Positions 23,760-31,066 of a stretch of DNA of 38,010 nt are shown here, piece by piece; positions within the stretch are counted from its first letter, which is position 1; each line of letters opens with the position of its first letter. Made by a program: the position numbers and the translations under genes. This DNA comes from Patulibacter medicamentivorans. Lineage in GTDB: Bacteria; Actinomycetota; Thermoleophilia; Solirubrobacterales; Solirubrobacteraceae. The notes beneath the pieces are model-generated. The model searched no databases, was not told where the DNA came from, and saw only the letters and a list, made by a program, of their open reading frames with translations. Location of the stretch: NCBI RefSeq assembly GCF_000240225.1, contig NZ_AGUD01000040.1, positions 1 through 38,010 of the forward strand, written 5' to 3'.

Positions 23760-25029
23760 AGATCCGCCCGCGCGGCGTGGTCTCCGCCACCAGCAGGGCG
23801 CCCTCGCCGGTGGCGTAGGCCTCCTCGCCGTGGCTGACGAGGTCCATGCCGAGCGCCTCCTCCTCGTGGGTCGCCCGCAGCGGCGAGACCAGCCCGATCA
23901 GCTTCAGCAGGCCGAAGGTCATCCCGAACGCGTAGGTGGTCGCGGCGCCGACGGCGATCAGCTGCCACAGCAGCTGCTTCGCGTTGCCGTAGAGCAGCCC
24001 GTCGGAGACCCCGTTCCACCCCTGCTGGGCGACGAAGCCGATGAAGACGATGCCCGTGAGGCCGGCCATGCCGTGCGCCGCGAGCACGTCGAGCGTCTCG
24101 TCGACCCGGGTGCGCGTGCGCCAGATGATGATCACGTAGCTCGGCAGGGCCGCGACGACGCCCAGCGCCATCGCCCAGATCGGGCTGATGAAGCCGGCCG
24201 CCGGGGTGATCCCGACGCAGCCGACGACGATCGCGGTCGCGGCGCCGATCGCGGTCGCCTGGCGGCTGCGGATCAGGTCGAGCACGAACCAGGTGGCCAG
24301 GGTGCAGGCCGGCGTCAGCAGCGTGTTGGTGAACGCCAGGATGCTCGGCTGGCCGGTCGAGAAGCCGCTGCCGCCGTTGAAGCCGAACCAGCCGAACCAC
24401 AGCAGGCCCGCGCCGAGCAGCACGAAGACCGCGTTGTGCGGCAGCAGCGCGACCCGGCCGTAGTCGCGGCGGGCGCCGACGACCAGCGCCGCGGCCAGCG
24501 CCGAGAAGCCGGAGCCCATCTCGACCGGGACGCCGCCGGCGAAGTCGAGCGTGCCGTTCGACTGCAGCCAGCCGCCGCCGAAGGCCCAGTGGGCCAGGAC
24601 CGCGTAGACGAGCACCGACCAGAGGGTCGCGAAGACCAGGAACGGCACGAACCGCATCCGCTCGACGACCGCGCCGGCGACCAGCGCCGTGGTGATGATG
24701 CAGAAGGTCGCCTGGAAGACCATGAACAGCAGGTGCGGGATCGTCGTCCCGTCCCGAGGCGCGAAGCCGACGCCCTGCAGCGCGACGTGGCCGAGCCCGC
24801 CGAGCAGCGCCCCGCCGCCGTCGAAGGCCAGGGAGTAGCCGACCAGCGCCCAGGTGATCGTCGCGACGGCCAGCGCCGCCGTGACCATCATCAGCGTGTT
24901 GAGGGTGTTCTTCGATCGCACCAGTCCGGCGTAGAAGAGGCCCAGCGCGGGGGTCATCAGCAGCACCATCGCGGTCGCCGCAAGCATCCACGCGGTGTCG
25001 CCGGTGTCGATCCTCGCGAGCGAGATCAT
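23758..25029 (-). CDS. amt: Ammonium transporter, Amt family
   Basis: 423 residues with 11 membrane helices, a trimeric ammonium channel of the inner membrane. Family motifs are GLFYAGLVRSKN (about 30-41), FQATFCIITTALVAGAVVERM (105-125), HWAFGGGWL (147-155), WFGWFGFNGGS (211-221) and the closing LVSPLRATHEEE-like regulatory tail. The second pore histidine is H319 (AAHGMAG). The first twin-His position is E170 (FAGGVPVEMGSG) instead of His, as in yeast Mep1/Mep3. The start codon overlaps the PII stop (ATGA), so the two are translationally coupled; PII normally plugs the channel from the cytoplasm when nitrogen is plentiful. A strong hairpin ends the operon. Confidence 0.95.
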   Translation of the reverse strand: MISLARIDTGDTAWMLAATAMVLLMTPALGLFYAGLVRSKNTLNTLMMVTAALAVATITWALVGYSLAFDGGGALLGGLGHVALQGVGFAPRDGTTIPHLLFMVFQATFCIITTALVAGAVVERMRFVPFLVFATLWSVLVYAVLAHWAFGGGWLQSNGTLDFAGGVPVEMGSGFSALAAALVVGARRDYGRVALLPHNAVFVLLGAGLLWFGWFGFNGGSGFSTGQPSILAFTNTLLTPACTLATWFVLDLIRSRQATAIGAATAIVVGCVGITPAAGFISPIWAMALGVVAALPSYVIIIWRTRTRVDETLDVLAAHGMAGLTGIVFIGFVAQQGWNGVSDGLLYGNAKQLLWQLIAVGAATTYAFGMTFGLLKLIGLVSPLRATHEEEALGMDLVSHGEEAYATGEGALLVAETTPRGRI

Positions 25030-25382
25030 GCGCCGGCCGCGGGGGTCACGGCCTGGTTGTCGGTCTCGCCGGTGCGGATCCGGACCACCTGCTCGAGGTC
25101 GACGACGAAGATCTTGCCGTCACCCACCTCGCCGGTCTGGCCGCCGGCGCGCAGGGCCTCGATCGTCGTGGTCACGAACGCGTCGGAGACGGCGATCTCG
25201 AACCGGACCTTGTCGGCCAGACCCATCCGCACGGTGGTGCCGCGGTAGGTCTCCTGGCGCTCCAGCTCGCCGCCGTGGCCCTGGACCTTGGTCATCGTGA
25301 TGCCGCGCACGTCGGCGCGATAGAGCGCCTCCAGCACGTCGTTGGTCTTCTCGGGACGGACGATCCCGATCACGAGCTTCAT
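25026..25382 (-). CDS. glnK: PII signal-transduction protein (GlnK/GlnB type)
   Basis: 118 residues; aligns with E. coli GlnB without gaps through residue 60. PII trimers sense ATP/ADP and 2-oxoglutarate and regulate Amt channels. The B-loop and C-terminal signatures are normal: GDGKIFVVDLEQVVRIRTGE, with the two nucleotide-binding arginines. The T-loop is odd: residue 51, the Tyr that is uridylylated or adenylylated, is Val, and Q39, which coordinates Mg-2-oxoglutarate, is Glu; Y46 is kept. GAAGGAG lies 11 bases before the ATG. The leader contains CGACAACCG words complementary to the bases just before the start codon. First gene of an operon with amt. Confidence 0.93.
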   Translation of the reverse strand: MKLVIGIVRPEKTNDVLEALYRADVRGITMTKVQGHGGELERQETYRGTTVRMGLADKVRFEIAVSDAFVTTTIEALRAGGQTGEVGDGKIFVVDLEQVVRIRTGETDNQAVTPAAGA

Positions 25383-25543
25383 GTCGACAACCGCTCCTTC
25401 AGGGCACGCGTCTACGGCGGCCGTCCCCTGGTGACGACCGCCCGCGTGAACGGACGCCGCAGCATTGCGACACGGCGGGGCCGGGTCGGTTGTCCGGTTG
25501 TCGAGAAGGGCAGGGGGTCCGCTTGGACCGTTGGACAAACCGC
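25383..25543 (-). promoter_or_regulatory. Leader of the PII-amt operon with complementary words
   Basis: On the minus strand the octamer GACAACCG occurs twice in tandem (25487-25502). TCGACAACCG there is exactly complementary to CGGTTGTCGA directly before the glnK start (25384-25393), so a long-range RNA stem of 10 bp could form next to the start codon, downstream of the ribosome site. I see no convincing GlnR or AmtR box. The gap also separates the operon from the methyltransferase gene upstream. Confidence 0.4.
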
Positions 25544-26512
25544 TCAGCCGGTCAGGCGCACCACGTGCGTCGCCTGCAGCAGGTCGTGGCCGGCGCCGCC
25601 GGCCGCCACCAGCAGCTCCGGCGGCAGCGCGTGGCGCTCGACGCGGAAGTCGCTCGTCGGCAACAGCCGCTCCATCGCCGGCAGGCTCGGGACGTAGGCG
25701 AAGCGCCCGCCCCGCTTCAGCGACTGCAGGATCCTCAGGTAGGTCCGGGCGTCGCGGCGCGCCGCCTGCTCGTCGGCCTGACGCGCCCAGGCGTGGAGCG
25801 AGAAGGCCAGGTGCGAGACGACCGTCCCCCAGACCGCCCGGCCGAAGTCGAGCTGGTGCCAGTCGCCGCGGATCACGCCCGGCGCGTCGCCGTGGCGGTC
25901 GATCCCGAGCGCCTTGACCCCGACGCCGCGCAGGGCCTGGACCAGCGCGCCGGTCGGTCCGCAGCCGAGGTCGAGGACCGGTCCCTCCGCGGAGCCGGGA
26001 GCCAGGCCGAGCGCCTGCAGCTGGAGCGCCGGCGAGTAGTGGCCGCTGACGACCTCCTGCACGCGCGGCCCCAGCTCGTCGTCGAGCATCGCCGCGATCC
26101 GCTCCTGGTGGCGGGCCAGGACCGCCGCCGCGCCATCGGCCAGCTCGTCGTCGGAGAACCCCTCGAGCAGCTCGGCCAGGTCGTCGCCCCCCGCGCGGTA
26201 GAGCGCGACGACCCGATCCCGCCACCCCTCGTCCGGCTCCGCGAACTGGTGGTGCTCCTCGAACCAGCGCCGCAGGCCGGCGCCGAGCTCGGCCTGCGCG
26301 TCGCGCGCGTCGCCGGCCGGCGACCGCAGCCAGGCGAGCAGCGACGCGCGGTTCGCCGCCAGCAGCGCGACCAGCTCGGGCGCCGGTCGGTGGAAGCGCG
26401 GATCGCGCGCTCGCAGCTCGTCGGACGTCGAGCCGGACCAGAGCGCCGCCCGCGTCCGCAACTGGTTCATCAGGGCCCATCCGGCCCGTTCTGCCGCCTC
26501 GGGCTCGTGCAC
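25544..26512 (-). CDS. Class I SAM-dependent methyltransferase
   Basis: 322 residues. Residues 1-150 are helical and acidic with no recognised motif. From about 179 the Rossmann methyltransferase core begins: VLDLGCGPTGALV is motif I, GIDRHGD carries the acidic residue for the SAM ribose, and WGTVVSHLAFSLH with LKRGGRFAYVPSLP follow as motifs IV-V. The substrate is unknown; the long helical N-terminal region may select it. TACGCT six bases before the GTG and no Shine-Dalgarno suggest a leaderless start. The alkyltransferase-like gene lies just upstream on the same strand, separated by 24 bases. Confidence 0.82.
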   Translation of the reverse strand: MHEPEAAERAGWALMNQLRTRAALWSGSTSDELRARDPRFHRPAPELVALLAANRASLLAWLRSPAGDARDAQAELGAGLRRWFEEHHQFAEPDEGWRDRVVALYRAGGDDLAELLEGFSDDELADGAAAVLARHQERIAAMLDDELGPRVQEVVSGHYSPALQLQALGLAPGSAEGPVLDLGCGPTGALVQALRGVGVKALGIDRHGDAPGVIRGDWHQLDFGRAVWGTVVSHLAFSLHAWARQADEQAARRDARTYLRILQSLKRGGRFAYVPSLPAMERLLPTSDFRVERHALPPELLVAAGGAGHDLLQATHVVRLTG

Positions 26513-26518
26513 CGCCGC

Positions 26519-26524
26519 AGCGTA
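26519..26524 (-). promoter_or_regulatory. -10 hexamer TACGCT for leaderless start at 26512
   Basis: TACGCT on the minus strand is six bases before GTG 26512. It is the same hexamer and spacing as at the start at 672. Confidence 0.5.
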
Positions 26525-26536
26525 GCGGCGACGCGG

Positions 26537-26836
26537 TCAGGGCAGCTCGAGGTGCTCGCCCGGCGGCAGCGGCAGCCGAGCGTCGGCGAGGTCGACGCGG
26601 CCACCGCGGATCGGCACGCCCTCGGCTCGCAGCCGGGCGCGCTGCTCGCCGCCCATCGCCAGCGACCCATCCGCCCGCACCACGCGGTGCCAGGGGACGT
26701 CCTCATCGGTCTCGCGCAGGATCCGCCCGACCAGCCGCGGCGCCAGCGGGTCCAGGTCGCCGTAGGTCCGCACGTAGCCCTCGGGGATCGCGCGCACCCC
26801 GTCCAGGATCCGCCGCGTGCGCTGCTCGTCGGCCAC
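26537..26836 (-). CDS. Alkyltransferase-like (ATL) protein, MGMT family without the cysteine
   Basis: 99 residues, the size of stand-alone MGMT DNA-binding domains. The active-site motif PCHRV of O6-methylguanine methyltransferase is PWHRVV here (W49), the hallmark of ATL proteins, which bind O6-alkylguanine without repairing it and hand the lesion to nucleotide-excision repair. The helix-turn-helix region VRTYGDLDPLAPRLVGRILRE (with the Arg finger in RLVGR) and the Gly-rich stretch DGSLA are as expected. GTG start; GACCAT lies six bases upstream, a weak leaderless signature. Assignment is strong by motif. Confidence 0.88.
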   Translation of the reverse strand: MADEQRTRRILDGVRAIPEGYVRTYGDLDPLAPRLVGRILRETDEDVPWHRVVRADGSLAMGGEQRARLRAEGVPIRGGRVDLADARLPLPPGEHLELP

Positions 26837-26911
26837 GGCCCGATGGTCGCGCGCGCGGCGGACGGCGCGGGGAGCAGCGGGCGGACGGCGACGCTCTGCG
26901 ACGATCGCGGG

Positions 26912-27531
26912 GTGCGCGTGCCCTCGATCCGCTGGCCCCGGAACGCGATCCTGTCGCTGGCCCTGACGGTGGGGTGGCCCTCGGGCTGGTCTTCGCCGTC
27001 CAGACGCTGGCGGTCAAGCCCTACAAGATCCCGAGCGGCTCGATGGAGCCGACCCTGCGGATCGGCCAGCGCGTCGTCGTCGAGCGGGTCACCCACCGGC
27101 TCGGCGAGTCGCCGTCGGTCGGCGACGTCGTCGTCTTCCGCCCGCCGGTCGGGGCGCCGGACCAGGTCTGCGCTGACCCGCACCAGGGCGCCGGCACCCC
27201 GACCCCGTGCGCGGTGCCGGGCACGCGACGGGCCGACGAGACCTTCATCAAGCGCGTCGTCGGCGTCGCCGGCGACCGGATCGAGCTGCGCCGCGGCCGC
27301 GTGATCCGCAACGGCCGCCGCACCGGCGAGCCGTTCATCAGGCGCTGCGCCCGCGACCCGGCCTGCAGCTTCCCGCGCTCGATCGTCGTCCCGAGGGACA
27401 CGGTCTACGTGCTCGGCGACAACCGCGGCGACTCCGACGACAGCCGCTTCTGGGGCCCGGTGCCGGTCGACTGGGTGATCGGCCGCGCGGTCGGCAGCTA
27501 CTGGCCGCCGTCGCGGATCGGCGGGCTCTAG
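26912..27531 (+). CDS. lepB: Signal peptidase I with apparent frameshift near the N-terminus
   Basis: Cleaves signal peptides of exported proteins at the outer face of the membrane. Catalytic Ser in IPSGSMEPTL (box B), the general-base Lys in FIKRVVGVAGD (box D) and GDNRGDSDDSRFWG (box E) are intact. The uninterrupted frame begins only at GTG 26974 and would lack the start of the membrane helix. The missing part (VRVPSIRWPRNAILSLALTVG) lies in another frame from GTG 26912, which has GACGAT six bases upstream. One extra G in the run 26971-26974 would join them into a normal anchor. This is either a sequencing error in the G-run, a true frameshift, or a translation start at 26974. Confidence 0.82.
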
Positions 27532-27548
27532 ACCAGGCCCGGCGGCGC

Positions 27549-27565
27549 CCCCGGGCAGCCCGGGG
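27549..27565. terminator. Hairpin between convergent lepB and MaoC-like genes
   Basis: CCCCGGG, loop CAG, CCCGGGG, a perfect seven-bp stem, flanked by GGCGGCGCC words (27541 and 27572) that can extend it. Confidence 0.5.
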
Positions 27566-27580
27566 ACGACCGGCGGCGCC

Positions 27581-28108
27581 TCAGGCTCCCGGGTTCTTCT
27601 TCGGGACCAGCACCCGGCGCTTGAACTCGGCGACCAGCAGGCCGTCCTGGTTGAAGACGCGGGTGTGGACGATCACGACGCCGCGGTCGGGCTTCGACTG
27701 CGAGGCCTTCTTCGACAGCACCTCGGTCTCGACGAACAGCGTGTCGCCGTGGAAGACCGGGTTCGGGTGGCTGAGCTCGTCGGTCGCCAGGTTGGCGATC
27801 GCCAGGCCGGAGATGTCGGAGACCGAGATGCCGAGGGCCAGCGAGTAGACGTAGGGCCCGACGACGACGTTCTTGCCCTGCTGCGAGCGCTTGGCGTAGA
27901 CGTCGTTGAGGTGCAGCGGGTGATGGTTCATCGTCAGGAGGCAGAAGAGGTGGTCGTCCCCCTCCGTGACGGTCTTCGCGGGCCAGTGCTTGTAGACCGC
28001 GCCCTCCTCGAACTCCTCGAAGTAGCGGCCGTACTGGTGGGCACCGGTCGCGTGACGGACCTCGGGAAGATCGTCGGTGCCGGGCGTGAAGGTGTGCTCG
28101 TCGGACAT
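27581..28108 (-). CDS. MaoC-family hydratase, probable mesaconyl-CoA hydratase
   Basis: 175 residues, a single hot-dog domain. Segments TVTEGDDHLFCLLTMNHHPLHLNDVYA, GPYVYSLALGISVSDISG, ANLATDELSHPNPVFHGDTLFVETEVLSKKASQSKPDRGVV-like and GLLVAEFKRRVLVPKK follow the MaoC dehydratases that sit beside malyl-CoA lyase genes in Streptomyces ethylmalonyl-CoA loci. There the enzyme hydrates mesaconyl-CoA to beta-methylmalyl-CoA. The catalytic N..H pair of MaoC hot-dogs is covered by NHHPLH. Two CitE-type lyases lie 2-7 kb away, which supports this role. AGGAG about eight bases before the ATG. Diverges from mntH. Exact substrate is inference. Confidence 0.8.
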   Translation of the reverse strand: MSDEHTFTPGTDDLPEVRHATGAHQYGRYFEEFEEGAVYKHWPAKTVTEGDDHLFCLLTMNHHPLHLNDVYAKRSQQGKNVVVGPYVYSLALGISVSDISGLAIANLATDELSHPNPVFHGDTLFVETEVLSKKASQSKPDRGVVIVHTRVFNQDGLLVAEFKRRVLVPKKNPGA

Positions 28109-28204
28109 CTGCGTCGCTCCTGATTCGTGTTCGCCAGCGCGCGCGGGGCGCGGCCGCGAAGTGTGCCGCGTCGGCCGTGAACGTGCGGTTCCGCGTAAGT
28201 TTTG

Positions 28205-28223
28205 GCAAATGATAATCTTGATT
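28205..28223. promoter_or_regulatory. Fur-family-like operator over the mntH -10 region
   Basis: A 19-base A+T-rich stretch matches the classic E. coli Fur box GATAATGATAATCATTATC at 14 of 19 positions. It covers GATAAT (28211-28216), a good -10 hexamer. A metal-sensing Fur, Zur or Mur repressor bound here would block transcription of the metal transporter. The actual regulator is unknown. Confidence 0.5.
28211..28216 (+). promoter_or_regulatory. -10 hexamer GATAAT upstream of mntH
   Basis: GATAAT differs from TATAAT at one base. It ends eight bases before the ATG of a short upstream frame, so the transcript could begin at that ATG. Confidence 0.5.
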
Positions 28224-28224
28224 C

Positions 28225-28308
28225 ATGGTCTCCACATCACGCCCGCGGACCGCAGCACCGAGGCGGGTCGCGGCCGTGGGGCCGGCCGCTGACCGGGGCC
28301 GCCGGTGA
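28225..28308 (+). CDS. Possible 27-residue leader peptide overlapping mntH
   Basis: ATG at 28225 opens a short frame, rich in Arg, Ala and Pro, whose TGA at 28306-28308 overlaps the mntH GTG at 28305 (GTGA). It begins eight bases after the GATAAT hexamer, the spacing of leaderless starts in this window. If translated it would couple ribosomes to mntH, which has no good ribosome site of its own. Composition alone does not prove coding. Confidence 0.35.
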   Translation: MVSTSRPRTAAPRRVAAVGPAADRGRR

Positions 28309-29615
28309 ACCCGCCGCCCGCGGGAACCGCACTGCGGTCCTCACCAGCCGAGGGCGCGGACGCGACCACCGCGCCGAGCGCCCTCGAGCTGACCCGCTCG
28401 CGGGGCCGGGTGCGCGGTCGCCTGGCGCTGCTGGGCCCGGCCTTCGTCGCCGCCGTCGCCTACGTCGACCCCGGCAACTTCGCGACCAACATCTCGGCCG
28501 GGGCCAAGTTCGGCTACCTGCTCGTCTGGGTCGTCGTGATGTCGAGCCTGATGGCGATGCTGGTCCAGTACCTGTCCGCCAAGGCCGGCCTGGCGACCGG
28601 GCGCAACCTCCCCCAGCTGGCGGGCCAGCGGTTCGGGAAGCGGACGCGCTTCGGCCTCTGGGTCCAGGCCGAGGTGGTCGCGATCGCGACCGACCTGGCC
28701 GAGTTCGTCGGCGCCGCGATCGGCCTCAACCTGCTGTTCGGGATCCCGCTCTTCCCCGCCGGCCTGATCACCGCGGTCGTGGCCTTCGGCGTGCTGGCGC
28801 TGGAGCAGCGCGGCTACCGCCGCTTCGAGCTGGCGATCGCGGCGCTGCTGAGCCTGGTCGCGCTCGGCTTCCTCTACGACCTGCTGGCGGTCGGCCACCA
28901 GTCGGCGTCGGGGATCGCCGGCGGCCTGGTGCCGGGCCTGCAGGGCTCCGAGTCGCTGCTGCTGGTGATCGGGATCATCGGCGCGACGGTGATGCCGCAC
29001 GTCGTCTACCTGCACTCGGCGCTGACCCAGGACCGGATCCCGCCGCGCGACGCGAAGGAGCGCCGGCAGCTGCTCAAGTGGCTGCGGATCGACGTCGGGC
29101 TGGGGCTCGGCGCGGCCGGCTTCATCAACCTGACGATGATGCTCGTGGCGGCGGCGCTGTTCCACCGGATCGGCGCCACCGGCGTCGACTCGATCGAGGC
29201 CGCCCACCAGGGGCTCGGGGACTACGTCGGCGGGGCCGCGGCGCTGGCCTTCGCCGTCGCGCTGCTGGCCTCGGGGCTGTCCTCGTCGAGCGTCGGGACC
29301 TACGCCGGCCAGGTCGTGATGCAGGGCTTCATGAGCTGGAGGATCCCGCTCTTCGTGCGCCGCGCGGTGACGATGACGCCCGCGCTGGTCGTGCTCGCGC
29401 TCGGCCTGCCGACGACCGACACGCTGGTGATCTCGCAGGTCGTGCTGTCGTTCGGGATCCCGTTCGCGCTGGTACCGCTGATCCTGATCACCAGCCGCCG
29501 CGACGTCATGGGGGCGCTCGTCAACGAGCGGCGCACGACGATCGCCGCCAGCGTGATCGCCGCCGTGATCATCGCCCTCAACGGCTACCTGATCTTCGAC
29601 ACGATCCTCGGCTGA
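28305..29615 (+). CDS. mntH: Nramp-family divalent metal transporter (MntH)
   Basis: 436 residues with about 11 membrane helices. Imports Mn2+ (and often Fe2+) with protons. The metal-binding motif of helix 1 is D55-P-G-N58 ([11 protein letters not shown]), and that of helix 6 is M230-P-H232 ([14 protein letters not shown]), both typical for Nramp. The N-terminal 40 residues are a polar extension. The GTG start has no clear Shine-Dalgarno but overlaps the stop of a short upstream frame. A Fur-like box lies over the probable promoter, consistent with metal repression. It is divergent from the MaoC-like gene and not obviously in an operon. Confidence 0.93.
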   Translation: MNPPPAGTALRSSPAEGADATTAPSALELTRSRGRVRGRLALLGPAFVAAVAYVDPGNFATNISAGAKFGYLLVWVVVMSSLMAMLVQYLSAKAGLATGRNLPQLAGQRFGKRTRFGLWVQAEVVAIATDLAEFVGAAIGLNLLFGIPLFPAGLITAVVAFGVLALEQRGYRRFELAIAALLSLVALGFLYDLLAVGHQSASGIAGGLVPGLQGSESLLLVIGIIGATVMPHVVYLHSALTQDRIPPRDAKERRQLLKWLRIDVGLGLGAAGFINLTMMLVAAALFHRIGATGVDSIEAAHQGLGDYVGGAAALAFAVALLASGLSSSSVGTYAGQVVMQGFMSWRIPLFVRRAVTMTPALVVLALGLPTTDTLVISQVVLSFGIPFALVPLILITSRRDVMGALVNERRTTIAASVIAAVIIALNGYLIFDTILG

Positions 29616-29709
29616 GCCGGGGCGGGGCGGGTGGCGGGAGGGGCGAACGTCGCACGCACCCGTCGACCCGGCGACGCCGCCGGCGGCTGAGGCCCACGGA
29701 GCGGCACGC

Positions 29710-29740
29710 GATCGACTTCTCGTCGTGCTTGGGCATGGCG
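29710..29740 (-). repeat. Degenerate copy of the intergenic element
   Basis: On the minus strand CGCCATG begins the unit and GAGAAGTCGATC ends it (one base from the right arm of copy E). The spacer is only seven bases, so the unit is shortened. Confidence 0.4.
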
Positions 29741-29770
29741 CGATCGCGATTCGACGGGCCATCGACGCTC

Positions 29771-29808
29771 GATCGTCTTCTCGCCGATTCCGGACGCCCC
29801 AGATGGCG
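29771..29808 (-). repeat. Intergenic 12-14-12 element, copy E
   Basis: Minus strand: CGCCATCTGGGG, a 14-base spacer, GAGAAGACGATC. The right arm differs from copy A at one base. The spacer CGTCCGGAATCGGC closely resembles the hairpin arm CGTCCCGAATCGGC at 16125-16138. Confidence 0.65.
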
Positions 29809-29899
29809 ATCGGTGGTGCGGCGACCGCGCCGCCCGCCCGACGCCGCTGTCACCGCGCCCCGCCCCCGCCCCGACCGACGCCGATCCACCGACCGCGCG

Positions 29900-29905
29900 T
29901 AGGAT
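29900..29905 (+). promoter_or_regulatory. -10 hexamer TAGGAT for leaderless start at 29914
   Basis: TAGGAT ends eight bases before the ATG at 29914. No Shine-Dalgarno between. Confidence 0.5.
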
Positions 29906-29913
29906 CCGCCGCG

Positions 29914-30966
29914 ATGCGCCATCCCCGTGACTTCTTCAAGCCGCTCGCCGTCGGGGCGCCGGAGCCGGTCCGCGAGATCCCGGTCCCGCCCTCGCGGATG
30001 ATCCACTTCTTCGACCCGAGCAACGAGAAGATGCGGGCGAAGCTGCCCGCGATCGCCGCCAAGGCCGACATCGTCCTGGGCAACCTCGAGGACGCCGTCC
30101 CGGTCGATCGCAAGGAGTCCGCGCGCGCCGGCCTGGTCGAGGTCGGCAAGACCGCCGACCTCGGTGGCACCCCGCTCTGGACCCGGGTCAACTCGCTCGA
30201 GAGCCCGTGGGTCCTGGACGACATCACGACGCTGGTGACCGAGATCGGCGACCAGCTCGACGTGATCATGATCCCGAAGGTCGAGGGCGCCGAGGACATC
30301 CACTACGTCGACCGGCTGGTCGCGCAGCTGGAGGCCAAGGCCGGCGTCACCCGCCCGATCCTGCTGCACGCGATCCTCGAGACGGCGCAGGGCATGGCCA
30401 ACGTCGAGGAGATCGCCTTCGCCTCGCCGCGGATGCAGGGCATCAGCCTCGGGCCGGCCGACCTGGCGGCGTCGCGACGGATGAAGACGACCCGCGTCGG
30501 CGGCGGCCACCCCGGCTACGTCTCGATCAGCGACCCGACCGACGCCGAGGACCTCGAGGTCGGCCGCGTGCGGGCCCAGCAGGACCCCTGGCACTACACC
30601 GTCGCCCGCATGGTCGACGCCTGCGTCAGCGCCGGGATCCTGCCCTTCTACGGGCCGTTCGGCGACATCAAGGACACCGTCGCCTGCGAGGCCCAGTTCC
30701 GCGCCGCGTTCATCCTCGGCTGCGTCGGCACCTGGTCGCTGCACCCGGTCCAGATCGACATCGCCAAGAAGGTCTTCTCCCCCGACCCGGCCGAGGTCGC
30801 GTTCGCCAAGAAGATCATCGAGTCGATCCCGGACGGCAAGGGCGTCCACATGATCGACGGCAAGATGCAGGACGACGCCAGCTGGAAGCAGGCCAAGGTC
30901 CTCGTCACGCTGGCCGAGCAGCTGGCGCAGGACGACGAGGAGCTGAAGGCCGCCTACGGCTTCTAG
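29914..30966 (+). CDS. HpcH/HpaI aldolase family, probable L-malyl-CoA/beta-methylmalyl-CoA lyase
   Basis: 350 residues, a CitE-like TIM barrel. It should cleave malyl-CoA to acetyl-CoA plus glyoxylate and beta-methylmalyl-CoA to propionyl-CoA plus glyoxylate, with Mg2+ or Mn2+. Visible family features are the [18 protein letters not shown] segment (E59, D60), the CoA/metal-site R91 in LWTRVNS, the metal-binding glutamate E156 in [10 protein letters not shown], and [14 protein letters not shown] with its Asp. The C-terminal 60 residues form the lid typical of malyl-CoA lyases. ATG 29914 follows TAGGAT at eight bases; the longer frame from 29725 is rejected. It lies near a mesaconyl-CoA hydratase and a second CitE-like protein. 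Substrate is inferred from family and context. Confidence 0.85.
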   Translation: MRHPRDFFKPLAVGAPEPVREIPVPPSRMIHFFDPSNEKMRAKLPAIAAKADIVLGNLEDAVPVDRKESARAGLVEVGKTADLGGTPLWTRVNSLESPWVLDDITTLVTEIGDQLDVIMIPKVEGAEDIHYVDRLVAQLEAKAGVTRPILLHAILETAQGMANVEEIAFASPRMQGISLGPADLAASRRMKTTRVGGGHPGYVSISDPTDAEDLEVGRVRAQQDPWHYTVARMVDACVSAGILPFYGPFGDIKDTVACEAQFRAAFILGCVGTWSLHPVQIDIAKKVFSPDPAEVAFAKKIIESIPDGKGVHMIDGKMQDDASWKQAKVLVTLAEQLAQDDEELKAAYGF

Positions 30967-31066
30967 GATCTGAACGCCGGCGGCGGTCGCCCGCGGTCGG
31001 CGCCCGCCCGCCGTCCGCGGCGGCCGGGATGGCGGTTCGCCGCGCGTCGTGCGAGGCTCCCCGGCG

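Larger units (their letters stand above)
29616..29913. other. 298-base gap with repeat copies and a promoter
   Basis: After a G-rich stretch (29617-29645) with no clear hairpin, the gap holds a partial copy of the intergenic element (29710-29740), a full minus-strand copy (29771-29808) and finally the TAGGAT hexamer of the following gene. I see no coding signal in it. Confidence 0.6.

Noticed and set aside
29725..29913. N-terminal extension of the first CitE-like lyase
   Set aside because: The added residues are Arg/Pro-rich and cover the intergenic repeat; ATG 29914 has TAGGAT at eight bases and begins the conserved protein.
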